A DNA stretch of 64,000 nucleotides from Pandoraea vervacti (GCF_000934605.2 NZ_CP010897.2:1612001-1676000), one strand, 5' to 3'; numbered from the stretch's first letter, positions 52,357-61,259 are shown. Translations and numbers: made by a program. Notes: generated by a model from the sequence alone, not told the origin.

Positions 52357-53289
52357 ATGAGCATTCTGGTCATTGCAGAACACGATAACCAAAGCCTGAA
52401 GGCCGCGACCCTGAACACCGTGACGGCCGCGCTGCAATGCGGCGAGGACGTGCATGTGCTGGTCGCAGGCAGCAACGCGAAGGCGGCGGCGGAGGCGGCC
52501 GCGCAGATCGCCGGTGTGAAGCAGGTGCTGCTGGCCGAGGCGACGTACTTCGGCGACGGTCTGGCGGAGAACATTGCGGACGAAGTGGTGTCGCTCGCAG
52601 GCGCGTACTCGCACATCCTGGCTCCGGCCACGGCGTACGGCAAGAACATCGCGCCGCGCGTGGCGGCGTTGCTCGACGTCGCGCAGATCTCGGACATCAC
52701 GAAGGTCGAGAGCGCCGACACGTTCGAGCGCCCGATCTATGCGGGCAACGCGATTGCGACGGTGCAAAGCGCGGACAAGGTCAAGGTGATCACGGTGCGC
52801 TCGACGGGCTTCGACGCGGCAGCGGCCACGGGCGGCAGCGCTGCGGTGCAAACCGTGGCGGCCACGCCGGACGCCGGGGTGTCGCAGTTCGTTGGCCGCG
52901 AGGTGACGAAGCTGGACCGTCCGGAGCTGACCTCGGCGAAGATCATCGTCTCGGGCGGTCGCGGTCTGGGCAGCGGCGAGAACTACACCAAGGTGCTCGA
53001 GCCGCTGGCGGACAAGCTGGGCGCGGCGCTGGGTGCATCGCGCGCGGCGGTCGATGCCGGTTACGTGCCCAACGACTATCAGGTCGGCCAGACGGGCAAG
53101 ATCGTGGCGCCGCAGTTGTATGTCGCGGTGGGCATTTCGGGTGCGATCCAGCATCTGGCAGGCATGAAGGATTCGAAGGTGATCGTGGCGATCAACAAGG
53201 ATCCGGAAGCGCCGATCTTCTCGGTGGCGGATTACGGCTTGGTGGGCGATCTGTTCACGGTGGTGCCGGAACTGACGGGCGCGCTGTAA
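52357..53289 (+). CDS. etfA: Electron transfer flavoprotein subunit alpha
   Basis: 310-residue ETF alpha subunit. The FAD-binding C-terminal domain shows VSGGRGLGSGENY, GQTGKIVAPQLYVAVGISGA and the end motif SVADYGLVGDLFTVVPEL. It pairs with EtfB. A GGGGAG element precedes ATG 52357. It lies between two flavin-dependent 2-hydroxyacid dehydrogenase-like genes, both plausible electron donors. Confidence 0.97.
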   Translation: MSILVIAEHDNQSLKAATLNTVTAALQCGEDVHVLVAGSNAKAAAEAAAQIAGVKQVLLAEATYFGDGLAENIADEVVSLAGAYSHILAPATAYGKNIAPRVAALLDVAQISDITKVESADTFERPIYAGNAIATVQSADKVKVITVRSTGFDAAAATGGSAAVQTVAATPDAGVSQFVGREVTKLDRPELTSAKIIVSGGRGLGSGENYTKVLEPLADKLGAALGASRAAVDAGYVPNDYQVGQTGKIVAPQLYVAVGISGAIQHLAGMKDSKVIVAINKDPEAPIFSVADYGLVGDLFTVVPELTGAL

Positions 53290-53351
53290 GCACGCTCACA
53301 GCGCGCTCCGAAGCGGCAACCATGAAGTGAAGCGGTAAAGTGAAGCAGCAA

Positions 53352-53376
53352 GGCTGCGGGCGTTGCGCCCGCAGCC
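53352..53376 (+). repeat. Very stable hairpin between etfA and the oxidoreductase gene
   Basis: A perfect 11-bp GC-rich stem, GGCTGCGGGCG and CGCCCGCAGCC, around TTG. No T-tract follows, so it may stabilise the etf mRNA end or partly stop transcription. Confidence 0.6.
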
Positions 53377-53455
53377 GATTCGCATGAGGAGGACCGGCGA
53401 CGACGGACGTCCTCATCCGAATCGGGCATTCTCGACAGGCAAACAGGGAATAGCG

Positions 53456-54562
53456 ATGGATAAAGTCGATTGCGTCGTCATCGGCGCGGGCGTAGTGGGA
53501 CTGGCTGTGGCGCGCGCAATGGCGATGGCCGGGCGCGAGGTGATCGTTCTGGAGTCGGAGCGCGCCATCGGCACGGGGACGAGCTCGCGCAACAGCGAGG
53601 TTATCCACGGCGGCATCTACTATCCGCCCGGCTCGCTCAAGGCGAAGCTATGCGTGGAGGGCAAACATCAGCTGTACGAGTTTTGCCAGACGCATGGCGT
53701 AGCGCATCGTCGGTGCGGCAAGCTCATCGTGGCGACCACCGATCATCAGGTCGCCGAACTCGAAGCCATTGCCGCCAATGCACACGCAAGCGGTGTCGAC
53801 GATCTTCAGTGGCTGAGCGCTGGCGAGGTCGCACAACGTGAACCCGAATTGCACACCTTTGGTGCGCTTCTCTCACCGTCAACGGGCATCGTCGACAGCC
53901 ACGGACTGATGCTCGCATTGCAGGGCGACGCCGAGAATGCGGGGGCGATGCTGGCGTTCGACGCACGTGTCACGGGCGCCCGTGTGGGCGGCGCAAACGG
54001 CATCGAACTGGATGTCGAGACCGAAGGCGTCACGTCGACGTTGCTGGCCGACACCGCTATCAATAGTGCCGGACTTTACGCGGTCGATATCGCGCGCAAG
54101 TTCGAGGGACTGGCGCCCGAATACATTCCGCAGCGGTATTTCGCGAAGGGTAGCTACTTCTCGTGCGCCCAGCGTGCGCCCTTCACCCATCTGATCTATC
54201 CGGTCCCGGAACCGGGGGGCCTGGGCGTGCATTTGACGCTCGATCTCGGCGGGCAGGCGCGATTCGGCCCCAACGTGCAGTGGGTCGAGGAGATCGACTA
54301 CACGGTGAATCCTTCAGACGGCGACGGTTTTTATGCGGCGGTGCGCCGCTATTGGCCGGCGTTGGCCGACGGCGCGTTGCAGCCTGGCTATGCGGGCATT
54401 CGGCCGAAAATCAGCGGGCCGGGCGAGCCGGCGGCGGACTTCCGCATCGACGGGCCTGCGGTGCATGGCGTGGCGGGACTCGTGAACCTGTTCGGGATCG
54501 AGTCGCCGGGCCTGACAGCGTCGCTGGCCATTGCGCAAGCGGTGAGCGCAGCGCTTTCCTGA
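53456..54562 (+). CDS. FAD-dependent oxidoreductase, L-2-hydroxyglutarate dehydrogenase-like
   Basis: 368-residue DAO-fold flavoprotein. FAD motif VIGAGVVGLAVARA is at residues about 8-21, followed by SSRNSEVIHGGIYYPPGSLK, which is characteristic of the LhgO/L2HGDH family. It would oxidise an L-2-hydroxyacid; placement after etfBA suggests ETF or quinone as acceptor. ATG 53456 with AGGGA upstream is chosen over a longer frame from 53363 that overlaps the hairpin. Confidence 0.9.
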   Translation: MDKVDCVVIGAGVVGLAVARAMAMAGREVIVLESERAIGTGTSSRNSEVIHGGIYYPPGSLKAKLCVEGKHQLYEFCQTHGVAHRRCGKLIVATTDHQVAELEAIAANAHASGVDDLQWLSAGEVAQREPELHTFGALLSPSTGIVDSHGLMLALQGDAENAGAMLAFDARVTGARVGGANGIELDVETEGVTSTLLADTAINSAGLYAVDIARKFEGLAPEYIPQRYFAKGSYFSCAQRAPFTHLIYPVPEPGGLGVHLTLDLGGQARFGPNVQWVEEIDYTVNPSDGDGFYAAVRRYWPALADGALQPGYAGIRPKISGPGEPAADFRIDGPAVHGVAGLVNLFGIESPGLTASLAIAQAVSAALS

Positions 54563-54855
54563 CGCGCCACATCGAGCGCGGCGCGAGGCATATGCAGCGA
54601 TGGACCCGGGCTGCGTAGCGCGCAAGGGGTACGAATCGCAAGCATCGTACGAATCCTACGAACCTACGAACCTACGAATGGGCGAGATGGACCGCCCGGT
54701 CACATCTCGCGTAGACGTGCGGCAAACTGCTATCTGGCTAACCCCGTGATGCCTTCCGGACGGTACCGCGAGCGTTGCGCGGCATTCCTGTCGAAGGGAA
54801 TCCTTGCGTCGGTGCAACTGCGCGGGCTGGTGTGCGGGTCAGCACACCCGCCGCT
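54563..54855. other. Spacer with an 8-bp tandem repeat
   Basis: No credible gene. CCTACGAA occurs three times in tandem at 54655-54678, preceded by two looser TACGAA copies from about 54629. Nothing else was recognised. Confidence 0.45.
54655..54678 (+). repeat. Three tandem copies of CCTACGAA
   Basis: Exact 8-bp tandem repeat, part of a looser TACGAA-rich stretch (about 54629-54678). It could vary in copy number by slippage. Confidence 0.75.
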
Positions 54856-55251
54856 TTAGCGCACAGCGACCGGCGGCTTCCACGACGCCGGATTCGTCCA
54901 GAACACACCGCGCAGGCGATCGGTGTCGCCACACGGCGTGCTGCGGGCCGGTTTGCTGATTTGACCTGCACAGGCGCTGATATCGCGGCCCGATTGTTGC
55001 AGGCGTTTCAGGATCGTATCGAGCATGCCCGATTCGCGCCATTCATTCAGTTTGCGACGGCAGGTCGGCACGGAAGGGTACTGCATGGGCAGCTTGGACC
55101 AGCTCTCGCCAGTGAACAGCACCCACAAGACAGCATTGGTCAGCGTGCGCTGCTCGACTTGAGGGCGGCCGCGTCGTTCCGTACGGACCGGACGGTCGCA
55201 AATCAGATCACGCAGGGCGTGCCATTCAACGTCGCTCAGTTCATTAAACAT
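54856..55251 (-). CDS. IS4/IS5-transposase N-terminal-like HTH protein (no DDE domain)
   Basis: 131 residues. The first about 95 match the helix-turn-helix N-terminal region of IS5-group transposases (LSDVEWHALRDLICDRP, RRGRPQVEQRTLTNAVLWVLFTGESWSKLP, YPSVPTCRRKLNEWRESGM). The DDE catalytic domain is absent and the C-terminus is unlike any transposase. GAGGTG precedes ATG 55251, the frame is intact and no inverted repeats flank it, so it looks like a domesticated DNA-binding protein rather than a live element; a truncated relic is the alternative. Confidence 0.7.
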   Translation of the reverse strand: MFNELSDVEWHALRDLICDRPVRTERRGRPQVEQRTLTNAVLWVLFTGESWSKLPMQYPSVPTCRRKLNEWRESGMLDTILKRLQQSGRDISACAGQISKPARSTPCGDTDRLRGVFWTNPASWKPPVAVR

Positions 55252-55479
55252 AACACCTCGACCCAAAACAAACGGAGGCGCCGCAGGGGGCGAGTCCGGG
55301 TTTCGCGATCGGGCACGTCCGGTGCAATCTGGTGCGTGCGTATCGTCAAAACTCGGCCAAGGCGGCGTCGATCCCCGATGCTGGAAATACAAGCAACAAG
55401 CATGCCAGGAGATCGGGTTCTCTTTTGAAGAACGCCGCGCTCGGGTCGAACCACACTGCGAAGGGAGCGTTTGACCAGC

Positions 55480-55507
55480 AAAAAAACGCCCACTTGGCAG
55501 GTGGGCG
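55480..55507 (-). terminator. Intrinsic terminator without an obvious gene
   Basis: On the minus strand CGCCCAC (55507-55501) pairs with GTGGGCG (55493-55487) around a seven-base loop, followed by seven T (A at 55480-55486 on the plus strand). No minus-strand coding sequence ends in front of it. Confidence 0.75.
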
Positions 55508-55650
55508 CAGCTCCTGAGTGGCAATTGGGATAGGCAATCGCAAAAGCGTCAGGAGAAAAGGAATACGTGCCTTTTGGTCTGTCCGGATCGTTTGTTGTTC
55601 TCGGCTCAGACCAGGGTGTCTCGCTCCACATGCGCCAGCTTGTCAAGCTT
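55480..55650 (-). ncRNA. Candidate small RNA ending at the terminator
   Basis: Inferred only from the free-standing strong terminator and the lack of a protein gene. A TTGACA is present on the minus strand near 55650 but has no matching -10, so the 5' end is a guess. It could instead be the end of a longer untranslated leader. Confidence 0.25.
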
Positions 55651-56050
55651 GCAGGCGCAATAATGACAAAAACCTCGGGTCGACGCGCTTCGGAATTACC
55701 CCCATTGCGGTGCATGCGCGGTGAGCGGAAATCGGGACGTGAGAATGCGCAAAAGGGCACAAAACGTCGCAAAATCAACGCCCGGCGGTGATGCGTCTGC
55801 CCAAGATGAGTGCCGGACTGCGCCCCGATAGGGCACCACGGCGCAGGAATGGGCGCAACCTGTCGCAACCGGATCAAGCGAAGCGGCGCAACCGGCTCTC
55901 GTCTGGTGAGAAAGTGGCCCGGTCGCCTCATGGTCTTCCGTCATGGTCGTGCGATGGGACCGTAGCCTATAATGTGCGCCTTCCATGAATATCGTCTATC
56001 GGCTGCGCGGCACCGCCGCACACCGGTCGGCGCCATTGTGCGCAAACGGC

Positions 56051-56854
56051 ATGAGCAACGACAGCGATAACAAATACTCGGTACCGGGCCTTGAGCGCGG
56101 CCTGCGCATTCTCATGACGTTCTCGGCGCGCGAGCCGGTGCTTGCGGGCGCGGATCTGGCGCGACGTCTGGACATTCCGCGCTCGACGGTGTTTCGTCTG
56201 CTGCAAACGCTGGAAGCCGAGGGGTTCATCGAGAAGGCCGGCGACGATCGTCATTACCGCCTCGGGGTGGCGGTCCTGCGCCTCGGCTTCGAGTACCTGA
56301 ACTCGCTCGAACTGACGGATCTGGGCACGCCGGTCATCGAAAAGCTGCGCGATGCGACCGGCTTTTCGAGCCACATTCTGATTCTCGATCAGCGCGACGC
56401 CGTGTTCGTGGCGAAGGCCGCGAGCCGCGAAATGGTGTTCGGGACCGTACGGGTGGGAACGCGACTGCCCGCGCACGCGACCGCTGTCGGTCATATTCTG
56501 CTAGGCGATTACTCGTTGCCTTCGCTCAAGCAGCTTTATCCGGAGCGCAAGCTCGAAGCCTATACGACACATACGCCCACGACCGTTGAGGCGCTGCACC
56601 GCGTGGTTCAGGAAGACATCGCCCGCGGTTACAGCATGAGTCAGGCATTCTTCGAGCAAAACATTTCGACGATCGCTGCCCCCGTGCGTAATCACCGCGC
56701 TCAGATCGTCGCTGTCATCAGCGTGACGATTCCACAGGCACGCGTGGAAGCCGATCTGCTCGAGAACGGTATCGTCGAGAAAGTGGTCTCGGCTGCCGAC
56801 GAGCTGTCTCACAAGCTTAATTACCGGGCCGAACGGGTTGGGGCTTCGGCCTGA
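56051..56854 (+). CDS. IclR-family transcriptional regulator
   Basis: 267 residues: winged helix (VPGLERGLRILMTFSA, ARRLDIPRSTVFRLLQTLEAEGFI) and IclR effector domain (TAVGHILLGDY, ISTIAAPVRNHRAQIVAVISV). ATG 56051 is preferred to a frame starting at 55985 because the protein then begins just before the HTH. It is followed by the 190-bp tandem repeats and then the porin gene; control of the porin/MFS pair is plausible but unproven. Confidence 0.9.
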   Translation: MSNDSDNKYSVPGLERGLRILMTFSAREPVLAGADLARRLDIPRSTVFRLLQTLEAEGFIEKAGDDRHYRLGVAVLRLGFEYLNSLELTDLGTPVIEKLRDATGFSSHILILDQRDAVFVAKAASREMVFGTVRVGTRLPAHATAVGHILLGDYSLPSLKQLYPERKLEAYTTHTPTTVEALHRVVQEDIARGYSMSQAFFEQNISTIAAPVRNHRAQIVAVISVTIPQARVEADLLENGIVEKVVSAADELSHKLNYRAERVGASA

Positions 56855-56870
56855 CTTGGCCTTTATTTGA

Positions 56871-57385
56871 CTTACCCCCTTCGGTCCTAGCGCCTCGCCG
56901 CCACCGCCACCCTCCGGGCAGCATCAACACCCAGCCCCCTGACTCCGCTCCACTGCCTTTAAGTCGCTACGTCAGGGGGCTGGCTGTTGACGCCACTCAT
57001 ATGCCCCCGTGTGTCCCTTTCGGTGCAGAAGTCGTCGGCTGATGTGGGACGGGTTTCGGCTTACCCCCTTCGGTCCTAGCGCCTCGCCGCCTCCGCCACC
57101 TTCCGGGCAGCATCAACAGCCAGCCCCCTGACTCCGCTCCACTGCCTTTAAGTCGCTACGTCAGGGGGCTGGCTGTCGACGCCACTCATATGCCCCCCGT
57201 GTGTCTCTTTCGGTGCAGAAGTCGTCGGCTGATGTGGGACGGGTTTCGGCTTACCCCCTTCGGTCCTAGCGCCTCGCCGCCACCGCAACCCTCCGGGCAG
57301 CATCAACACCCAGCCCCCTGACTCCGCTCCACTGCCTTTAAGTCGCTACGTCAGGGGGCCGGCTGTTGACGCCACTCATATGCCC
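56871..57385 (+). repeat. Tandem 190-bp repeat, 2.7 copies, each with a long hairpin
   Basis: Copy 1 is 56871-57059 (189 bp), copy 2 is 57060-57249 (190 bp), copy 3 is partial, 57250-57385. Each begins CTTACCCCCTTCGGTCCTAG. Each holds a near-perfect inverted repeat of about 20 bp around a 27-base loop, built on AGCCCCCTGAC and GTCAGGGGGCT: 56924-56943 with 56971-56990, 57113-57132 with 57160-57179, 57303-57322 with 57350-57369. Copies differ at few positions, including changes in the stem arms. No coding frame spans them. Confidence 0.9.
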
Positions 57386-57524
57386 TTTGCTTTTCCATGG
57401 TTTCTGCCGAACCTTCCCTCGGATTTTTCTGCACACGCGCGACAGCTTTCTCTTTAGCATCTGCGCAACATCAATAAACGCTTACTTATTTTCTGCTTGT
57501 CTCGCTGAAACCCCTTCGCCATAA

Positions 57525-57561
57525 TTGTCTCACCTATTAATCATTGTTTTATAGGTAAGAC
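57525..57561. promoter_or_regulatory. Inverted repeat upstream of the porin gene
   Basis: GTCTCACCTAT and ATAGGTAAGAC face each other about 15 bases apart in an AT-rich stretch about 100 bases before the porin start (one mismatch). It may be an operator for the porin/MFS transcript. Confidence 0.45.
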
Positions 57562-57658
57562 AAAATCGATGCGAGAGTCGGCACGTCGTCGTTGACGGCG
57601 ACGATGTCGACACGGGGCGTATCACAGCCTCAAAGCATCAGGAAGCAAACAGGAGTGG

Positions 57659-58744
57659 ATGGTGAAGAGACGCAGTATCGGCGCAGCCTGTCTTCTGGCA
57701 TGCGTTGGCGCGGCACATGCCGCAGGCAATTTGTTGCAGATTTACGGCACGGTCGACGACGGCCTGACTTATGTGAGCAATCAAGGCGGCGGACGGCTGT
57801 TCAAGATGGACGCTGGCATCGGTCAGCCGGACCGCTTCGGTCTCAAGGGACGTGAAGACCTCGGTGGCGGTCTTGCTGCAGTGTTTCAACTCGAGCAGGG
57901 CTTTAACACCAGTTCCGGGGCGTTGATCAATAGCGGGGTGGAGTGGAACCGTCAGGCCTGGGTCGGGCTGGCGAGCGATCGGCTCGGTACGGTGTCGATC
58001 GGCCATCAGACGGACTTCATGCAGGACGTCTCGATTCGCTATTCGAACGGCTTCTGGCAGCACAATCTCTACGCCTATCACCCGGGCAACCTCGACAATC
58101 TCGCGAACTCCTCGCAGATCGACAACGCGGTGAAATGGAACAGCGCGAGCTTTCACGGACTGACCGGCGGCCTGATGTACGGCTTCGCAGGCGGCAACGC
58201 GCTCGGTCGCACGATCGGTGCTTACCTGAAGTACGACAACGGACCGCTCTCGCTTGCAGCGACCTACGTAAGCATCAACAAGCGGACTTTCGACTTTTCG
58301 TCACGTCTGGGGATTTCGTCGATCTTCGGCCAGTCGGCGCTCTCCGCGACGAATCTGTTCAAGTCGGACGCCGTGAACAACACTGGCGTCGGCGCCTCCT
58401 ATCGCATGTCGTCGCGCTGGAACGTGCATGCGCTGTACACCCGCAGCGAGGTGCGCGCGCCGGGCGGCTCGGGCAACATGTTCAACTACGACGTGGGCAC
58501 GGAGTACCGCGTGACGGAGGCAAATGCGCTTACGCTGGGCTATTCGTACTCGTCGTTCAATCACACCCACTACAACCAGATCGAAGCGGGCGACCTTTAC
58601 TCGTTCTCGAAGCGCACGCAATTGCAGGCGCAGGTGACGTACATCGCCGCGACGGGTAATAACCACGCCGCGTCGTATCCGATCGGGGCATCGAGCAATC
58701 ACGATCAGATGCTGGTGCGCGTCGGGATGTATCACAGCTTCTGA
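57659..58744 (+). CDS. Outer-membrane porin (betaproteobacterial general porin family)
   Basis: 361 residues. Signal peptide of about 21 residues (ending AAHAA), then QIYGTVDDGLTYVSN, GxxDRFGLKGREDLGGGLAAVFQLEQGF and repeated amphipathic strands of a 16-stranded trimeric porin, ending in the outer-membrane signature phenylalanine (GMYHSF). It forms a channel for small hydrophilic solutes. AGGAG lies 4 bases before ATG 57659. The MFS gene follows directly, suggesting joint uptake of one substrate. Confidence 0.94.
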   Translation: MVKRRSIGAACLLACVGAAHAAGNLLQIYGTVDDGLTYVSNQGGGRLFKMDAGIGQPDRFGLKGREDLGGGLAAVFQLEQGFNTSSGALINSGVEWNRQAWVGLASDRLGTVSIGHQTDFMQDVSIRYSNGFWQHNLYAYHPGNLDNLANSSQIDNAVKWNSASFHGLTGGLMYGFAGGNALGRTIGAYLKYDNGPLSLAATYVSINKRTFDFSSRLGISSIFGQSALSATNLFKSDAVNNTGVGASYRMSSRWNVHALYTRSEVRAPGGSGNMFNYDVGTEYRVTEANALTLGYSYSSFNHTHYNQIEAGDLYSFSKRTQLQAQVTYIAATGNNHAASYPIGASSNHDQMLVRVGMYHSF

Positions 58745-58845
58745 TGCGCGACACCGTCGGTGTGGCCGTCGTGCCACGCCGAAGGCGTTGGCGATCGATG
58801 GCAGGTTTTCGGGCGCGTGCGCCCTCGCACATTACGAGATTCAAT

Positions 58846-60234
58846 ATGTCAGTTTCTCTGCCCCCGTCGTCCGGGCAGCGCCCGTCGAAGGTGCGCTACT
58901 GGATGCTCTTTCTGGTCTTCGTGGGCACGGTCATCAACTACGTGGACCGTGCCAATCTTTCGGTTGCTGCGCCCATGCTCAAGCAGGAGTTTGGACTCGG
59001 CCCCGTCGAACTGGGCTTCATTTTCTCGGCCTATGCGTGGACGTACGTGATCGCCAATATTCCCGGCGGCTGGGTCATCGATCGCTTCGGCACGCGTGCG
59101 ATCTATGGCGTGGCCATTCTGAGCTGGTCGGTGTTGACGTTCATGCAAGGGTTCACGTCGCGCTTCGCTACGCTGTTCGGCATGCGTCTGGGCGTGGGCG
59201 TTGCGGAAGCGCCGACCTTTCCGGTGAACAACCGCGTCGTCTCGATCTGGTTCGCGCAACGCGAGCGAGGTGTGGCCACGAGCGTTTATCTCGTGGGGCA
59301 GTACATCGGCATGGCGGCCCTCACCCCGGTGCTGTTCTGGATCGCTCATACGTGGGGATGGCGCGAGATTTTCTATGCCACCGGCCTGCTGGGCATCGTC
59401 TGGGCAGGCGTATGGTTCGTTGGCTACCGCGATCCGGACAAGTGTTCGTGGGTAAACGCCGCGGAGCTTGAACACATTCGCAGCGGCGGGGCGCTCGTCG
59501 AGGTCCAGTCCACGCAAAAGGCCGAGGCGCAGAAATTCCCATGGCGCAAGCTGCTGGTGCTGTTTCGCAATCGCCAGATCATCGCGATCTGCGTGGGTAA
59601 GTTCGCGTCGCTGTCTTCCCTGTACTTCTTCCTGACGTGGTTTCCGACGTACCTGATCACCGAGCGCCACATGACGGTGCTCAAGGCGGGTGGCATGACG
59701 TCGGTGCCGTTCGTGGCGGCGTCGATCGGGGTGGTCTGCGGCGGTCTGCTCTCGGACTGGCTGCTGCGTCGCGGTGTCGCTGTCGGCACGGCGCGCAAAA
59801 CGCCGATCGTCACGGGCCTGTTGCTGGTGCCGACGATGTCGCTCACCGTGCTCACGGACGCCAACTGGCTCGTGATCGCCATCATGTCGTTTGCCTTTTT
59901 TGCGCAAGGCGTGGCGTCGGCATCGTGGTCGCTCGTGGCGGACATCGCGCCCAAGGGCATGGTCGGCATTACCGGAGGCGCGGTGAACTTCGCGGGCAAC
60001 CTCTCCGGCATCATCACCCCGATTGCGATCGGCTTCATCGTGAAAGCGACCGGCTCGTTCGGCTGGGCGCTCGGCCTCATCAGCCTGTTCGCCATCGCCG
60101 GCGTGCTGTGCTACTTGCTGCTGCTAGGCGAAGTGAAACGTATTGAACTCGACGACGATGCGGAAGATGCGGAAGATGCGGAAGATGTGGACGGTGCGCC
60201 CAGTCGTGTGACGAGCAAGGCACGAACGATTTAA
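58846..60234 (+). CDS. MFS transporter, anion:cation symporter (ACS) family
   Basis: 462-residue MFS protein. Family motifs are INYVDRANLSVAAPML in helix 1 and WVIDRFGTRAIYG in the 2-3 loop, typical of glucarate/galactarate and other hexuronate/organic-acid ACS transporters. The C-terminus has an acidic tail of EDAED repeats encoded by a 9-base repeat (about 60158-60190). ATG 58846 starts the normal N-terminus; the longer frame begins at the porin stop. It is probably cotranscribed with the porin. Confidence 0.88.
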   Translation: MSVSLPPSSGQRPSKVRYWMLFLVFVGTVINYVDRANLSVAAPMLKQEFGLGPVELGFIFSAYAWTYVIANIPGGWVIDRFGTRAIYGVAILSWSVLTFMQGFTSRFATLFGMRLGVGVAEAPTFPVNNRVVSIWFAQRERGVATSVYLVGQYIGMAALTPVLFWIAHTWGWREIFYATGLLGIVWAGVWFVGYRDPDKCSWVNAAELEHIRSGGALVEVQSTQKAEAQKFPWRKLLVLFRNRQIIAICVGKFASLSSLYFFLTWFPTYLITERHMTVLKAGGMTSVPFVAASIGVVCGGLLSDWLLRRGVAVGTARKTPIVTGLLLVPTMSLTVLTDANWLVIAIMSFAFFAQGVASASWSLVADIAPKGMVGITGGAVNFAGNLSGIITPIAIGFIVKATGSFGWALGLISLFAIAGVLCYLLLLGEVKRIELDDDAEDAEDAEDVDGAPSRVTSKARTI

Positions 60235-60248
60235 GGTCGTGCCAGGTG

Positions 60249-61259
60249 TCAGGCCTCCACGGCCTGACGCCGATAGTCGCCCGGGCGCGCGCCTGTCCAC
60301 TTGCGAAATGCCCGGAAGAAGGCGCTTGGGTCCGCAAATCCCAACGACAGCGCAATCTCCAGCATGGGTTTTGACGTGTGGCACAGCGCGTGAATCGCCA
60401 GGTCGCGCCGCAACTGATCCTTGATCGACTGATACGACTGCCCCTCTTCCTCAAGCCGCCGACGCAACGTCGAGGGCGTGGTGTGGAATTCACTCGCCAG
60501 CGTTTCGAAGGCAGGCCAACTGTCGGTCGGCAACGCCTTCAGCCGTCGCCGCACCCTGGCCACCATCCCCTTGGTGTTCTTGTACTTGAGGATGATGTTG
60601 CCCGGCGCCGCACGCAGAAAATCCTTGACGCTCACCTCGTTCTGCACGACCGGCAAGTCCAGACACGCTGCGTCGAACTCGATGGCCGTGTGTGCGGCGT
60701 TGAAGACCAGACGTGCCGAATACATCGTGCGATATTCATCGCTATAGACCGGCTCGTCGAATGCGAAGTAGGCGGTGCTGAGCGTGACGCGCCGCGCAAT
60801 CAGCCAGCACGTCAGCGCGTAGAAGAGGATCAGAAGTGTTTCATGTCCGAAAATGCGAGGGGCCCGCGCATCCGCGCGCTCGTGCACTTCCAGGCGGGCA
60901 AGCGCACCGTCGCGCACCAGACGCATCTCGAGATCGTCGAGCAACAAGCCGAAGAAACGCGCCGCGCGCTGCAACGCCTGCTCCAACGTTCGGCACGTGA
61001 CGACGCTGTGGCACAGCATCGCAAAGCTGCCGACCTTCATGCGGCGCGAATCCTGACCGAAGAATTCGTCGTCCAGCGCGAGACTGATCAATCGCCAGAG
61101 GTGGGCATAGCGATCTGCCGACACACGGCCCTGCGCACGCGTGAGCAACGAGGGCGCAATGTCGGCGGCGCGAAGCAGTGCCGACGGATCGCCGCCGAGT
61201 CGCTCGACATGCGCCAGTGCGTTGATGACGAAATGTATCGAAATGCTGCCTTTTTCCAT
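60249..61259 (-). CDS. AraC-family regulator with arabinose-binding-like N-terminal domain
   Basis: 336 residues. The N-terminal ligand domain (SISIHFVINALAHVERLGGDPSALLRAADI) is the OruR/ArgR-like 'Arabinose_bd' type, and two AraC HTH motifs lie at the C-terminus (LASEFHTTPSTLRRRLEEEG, LSLGFADPSAFFRAFRKWTGARPGDYRR). Members often sit beside acyl-CoA or hydroxyacyl-CoA metabolism genes and respond to fatty-acid-like ligands, which fits the SDR and acyl-CoA synthetase genes upstream on the same strand. Confidence 0.9.
   Translation of the reverse strand: MEKGSISIHFVINALAHVERLGGDPSALLRAADIAPSLLTRAQGRVSADRYAHLWRLISLALDDEFFGQDSRRMKVGSFAMLCHSVVTCRTLEQALQRAARFFGLLLDDLEMRLVRDGALARLEVHERADARAPRIFGHETLLILFYALTCWLIARRVTLSTAYFAFDEPVYSDEYRTMYSARLVFNAAHTAIEFDAACLDLPVVQNEVSVKDFLRAAPGNIILKYKNTKGMVARVRRRLKALPTDSWPAFETLASEFHTTPSTLRRRLEEEGQSYQSIKDQLRRDLAIHALCHTSKPMLEIALSLGFADPSAFFRAFRKWTGARPGDYRRQAVEA

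Larger units (their letters stand above)
55252..56050. other. Non-coding region with a minus-strand terminator
   Basis: About 800 bases with no credible protein gene. The only clear element is a terminator at 55480-55507 facing left, with no minus-strand gene ending just upstream of it, suggesting a small RNA (listed separately). The right end holds the IclR promoter; no hexamers were assigned. Confidence 0.4.
56855..57658. other. Long non-coding region with 190-bp tandem repeats
   Basis: No gene. Bases 56871-57385 are 2.7 tandem copies of a hairpin-forming unit (listed separately). Bases 57386-57658 are the porin upstream region, AT-richer near 57450-57570, with an inverted pair GTCTCACCTAT / ATAGGTAAGAC (57525-57535 and 57551-57561) that may be an operator. 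Confidence 0.6.

Noticed and set aside
54856..55524. Complete insertion sequence
   Set aside because: No DDE domain, terminal inverted repeats or target duplication were found; the longer frame to 55524 adds non-homologous sequence.
56871..57385. CRISPR array
   Set aside because: The units are 190 bp, contiguous with no unique spacers, and no cas genes are present.
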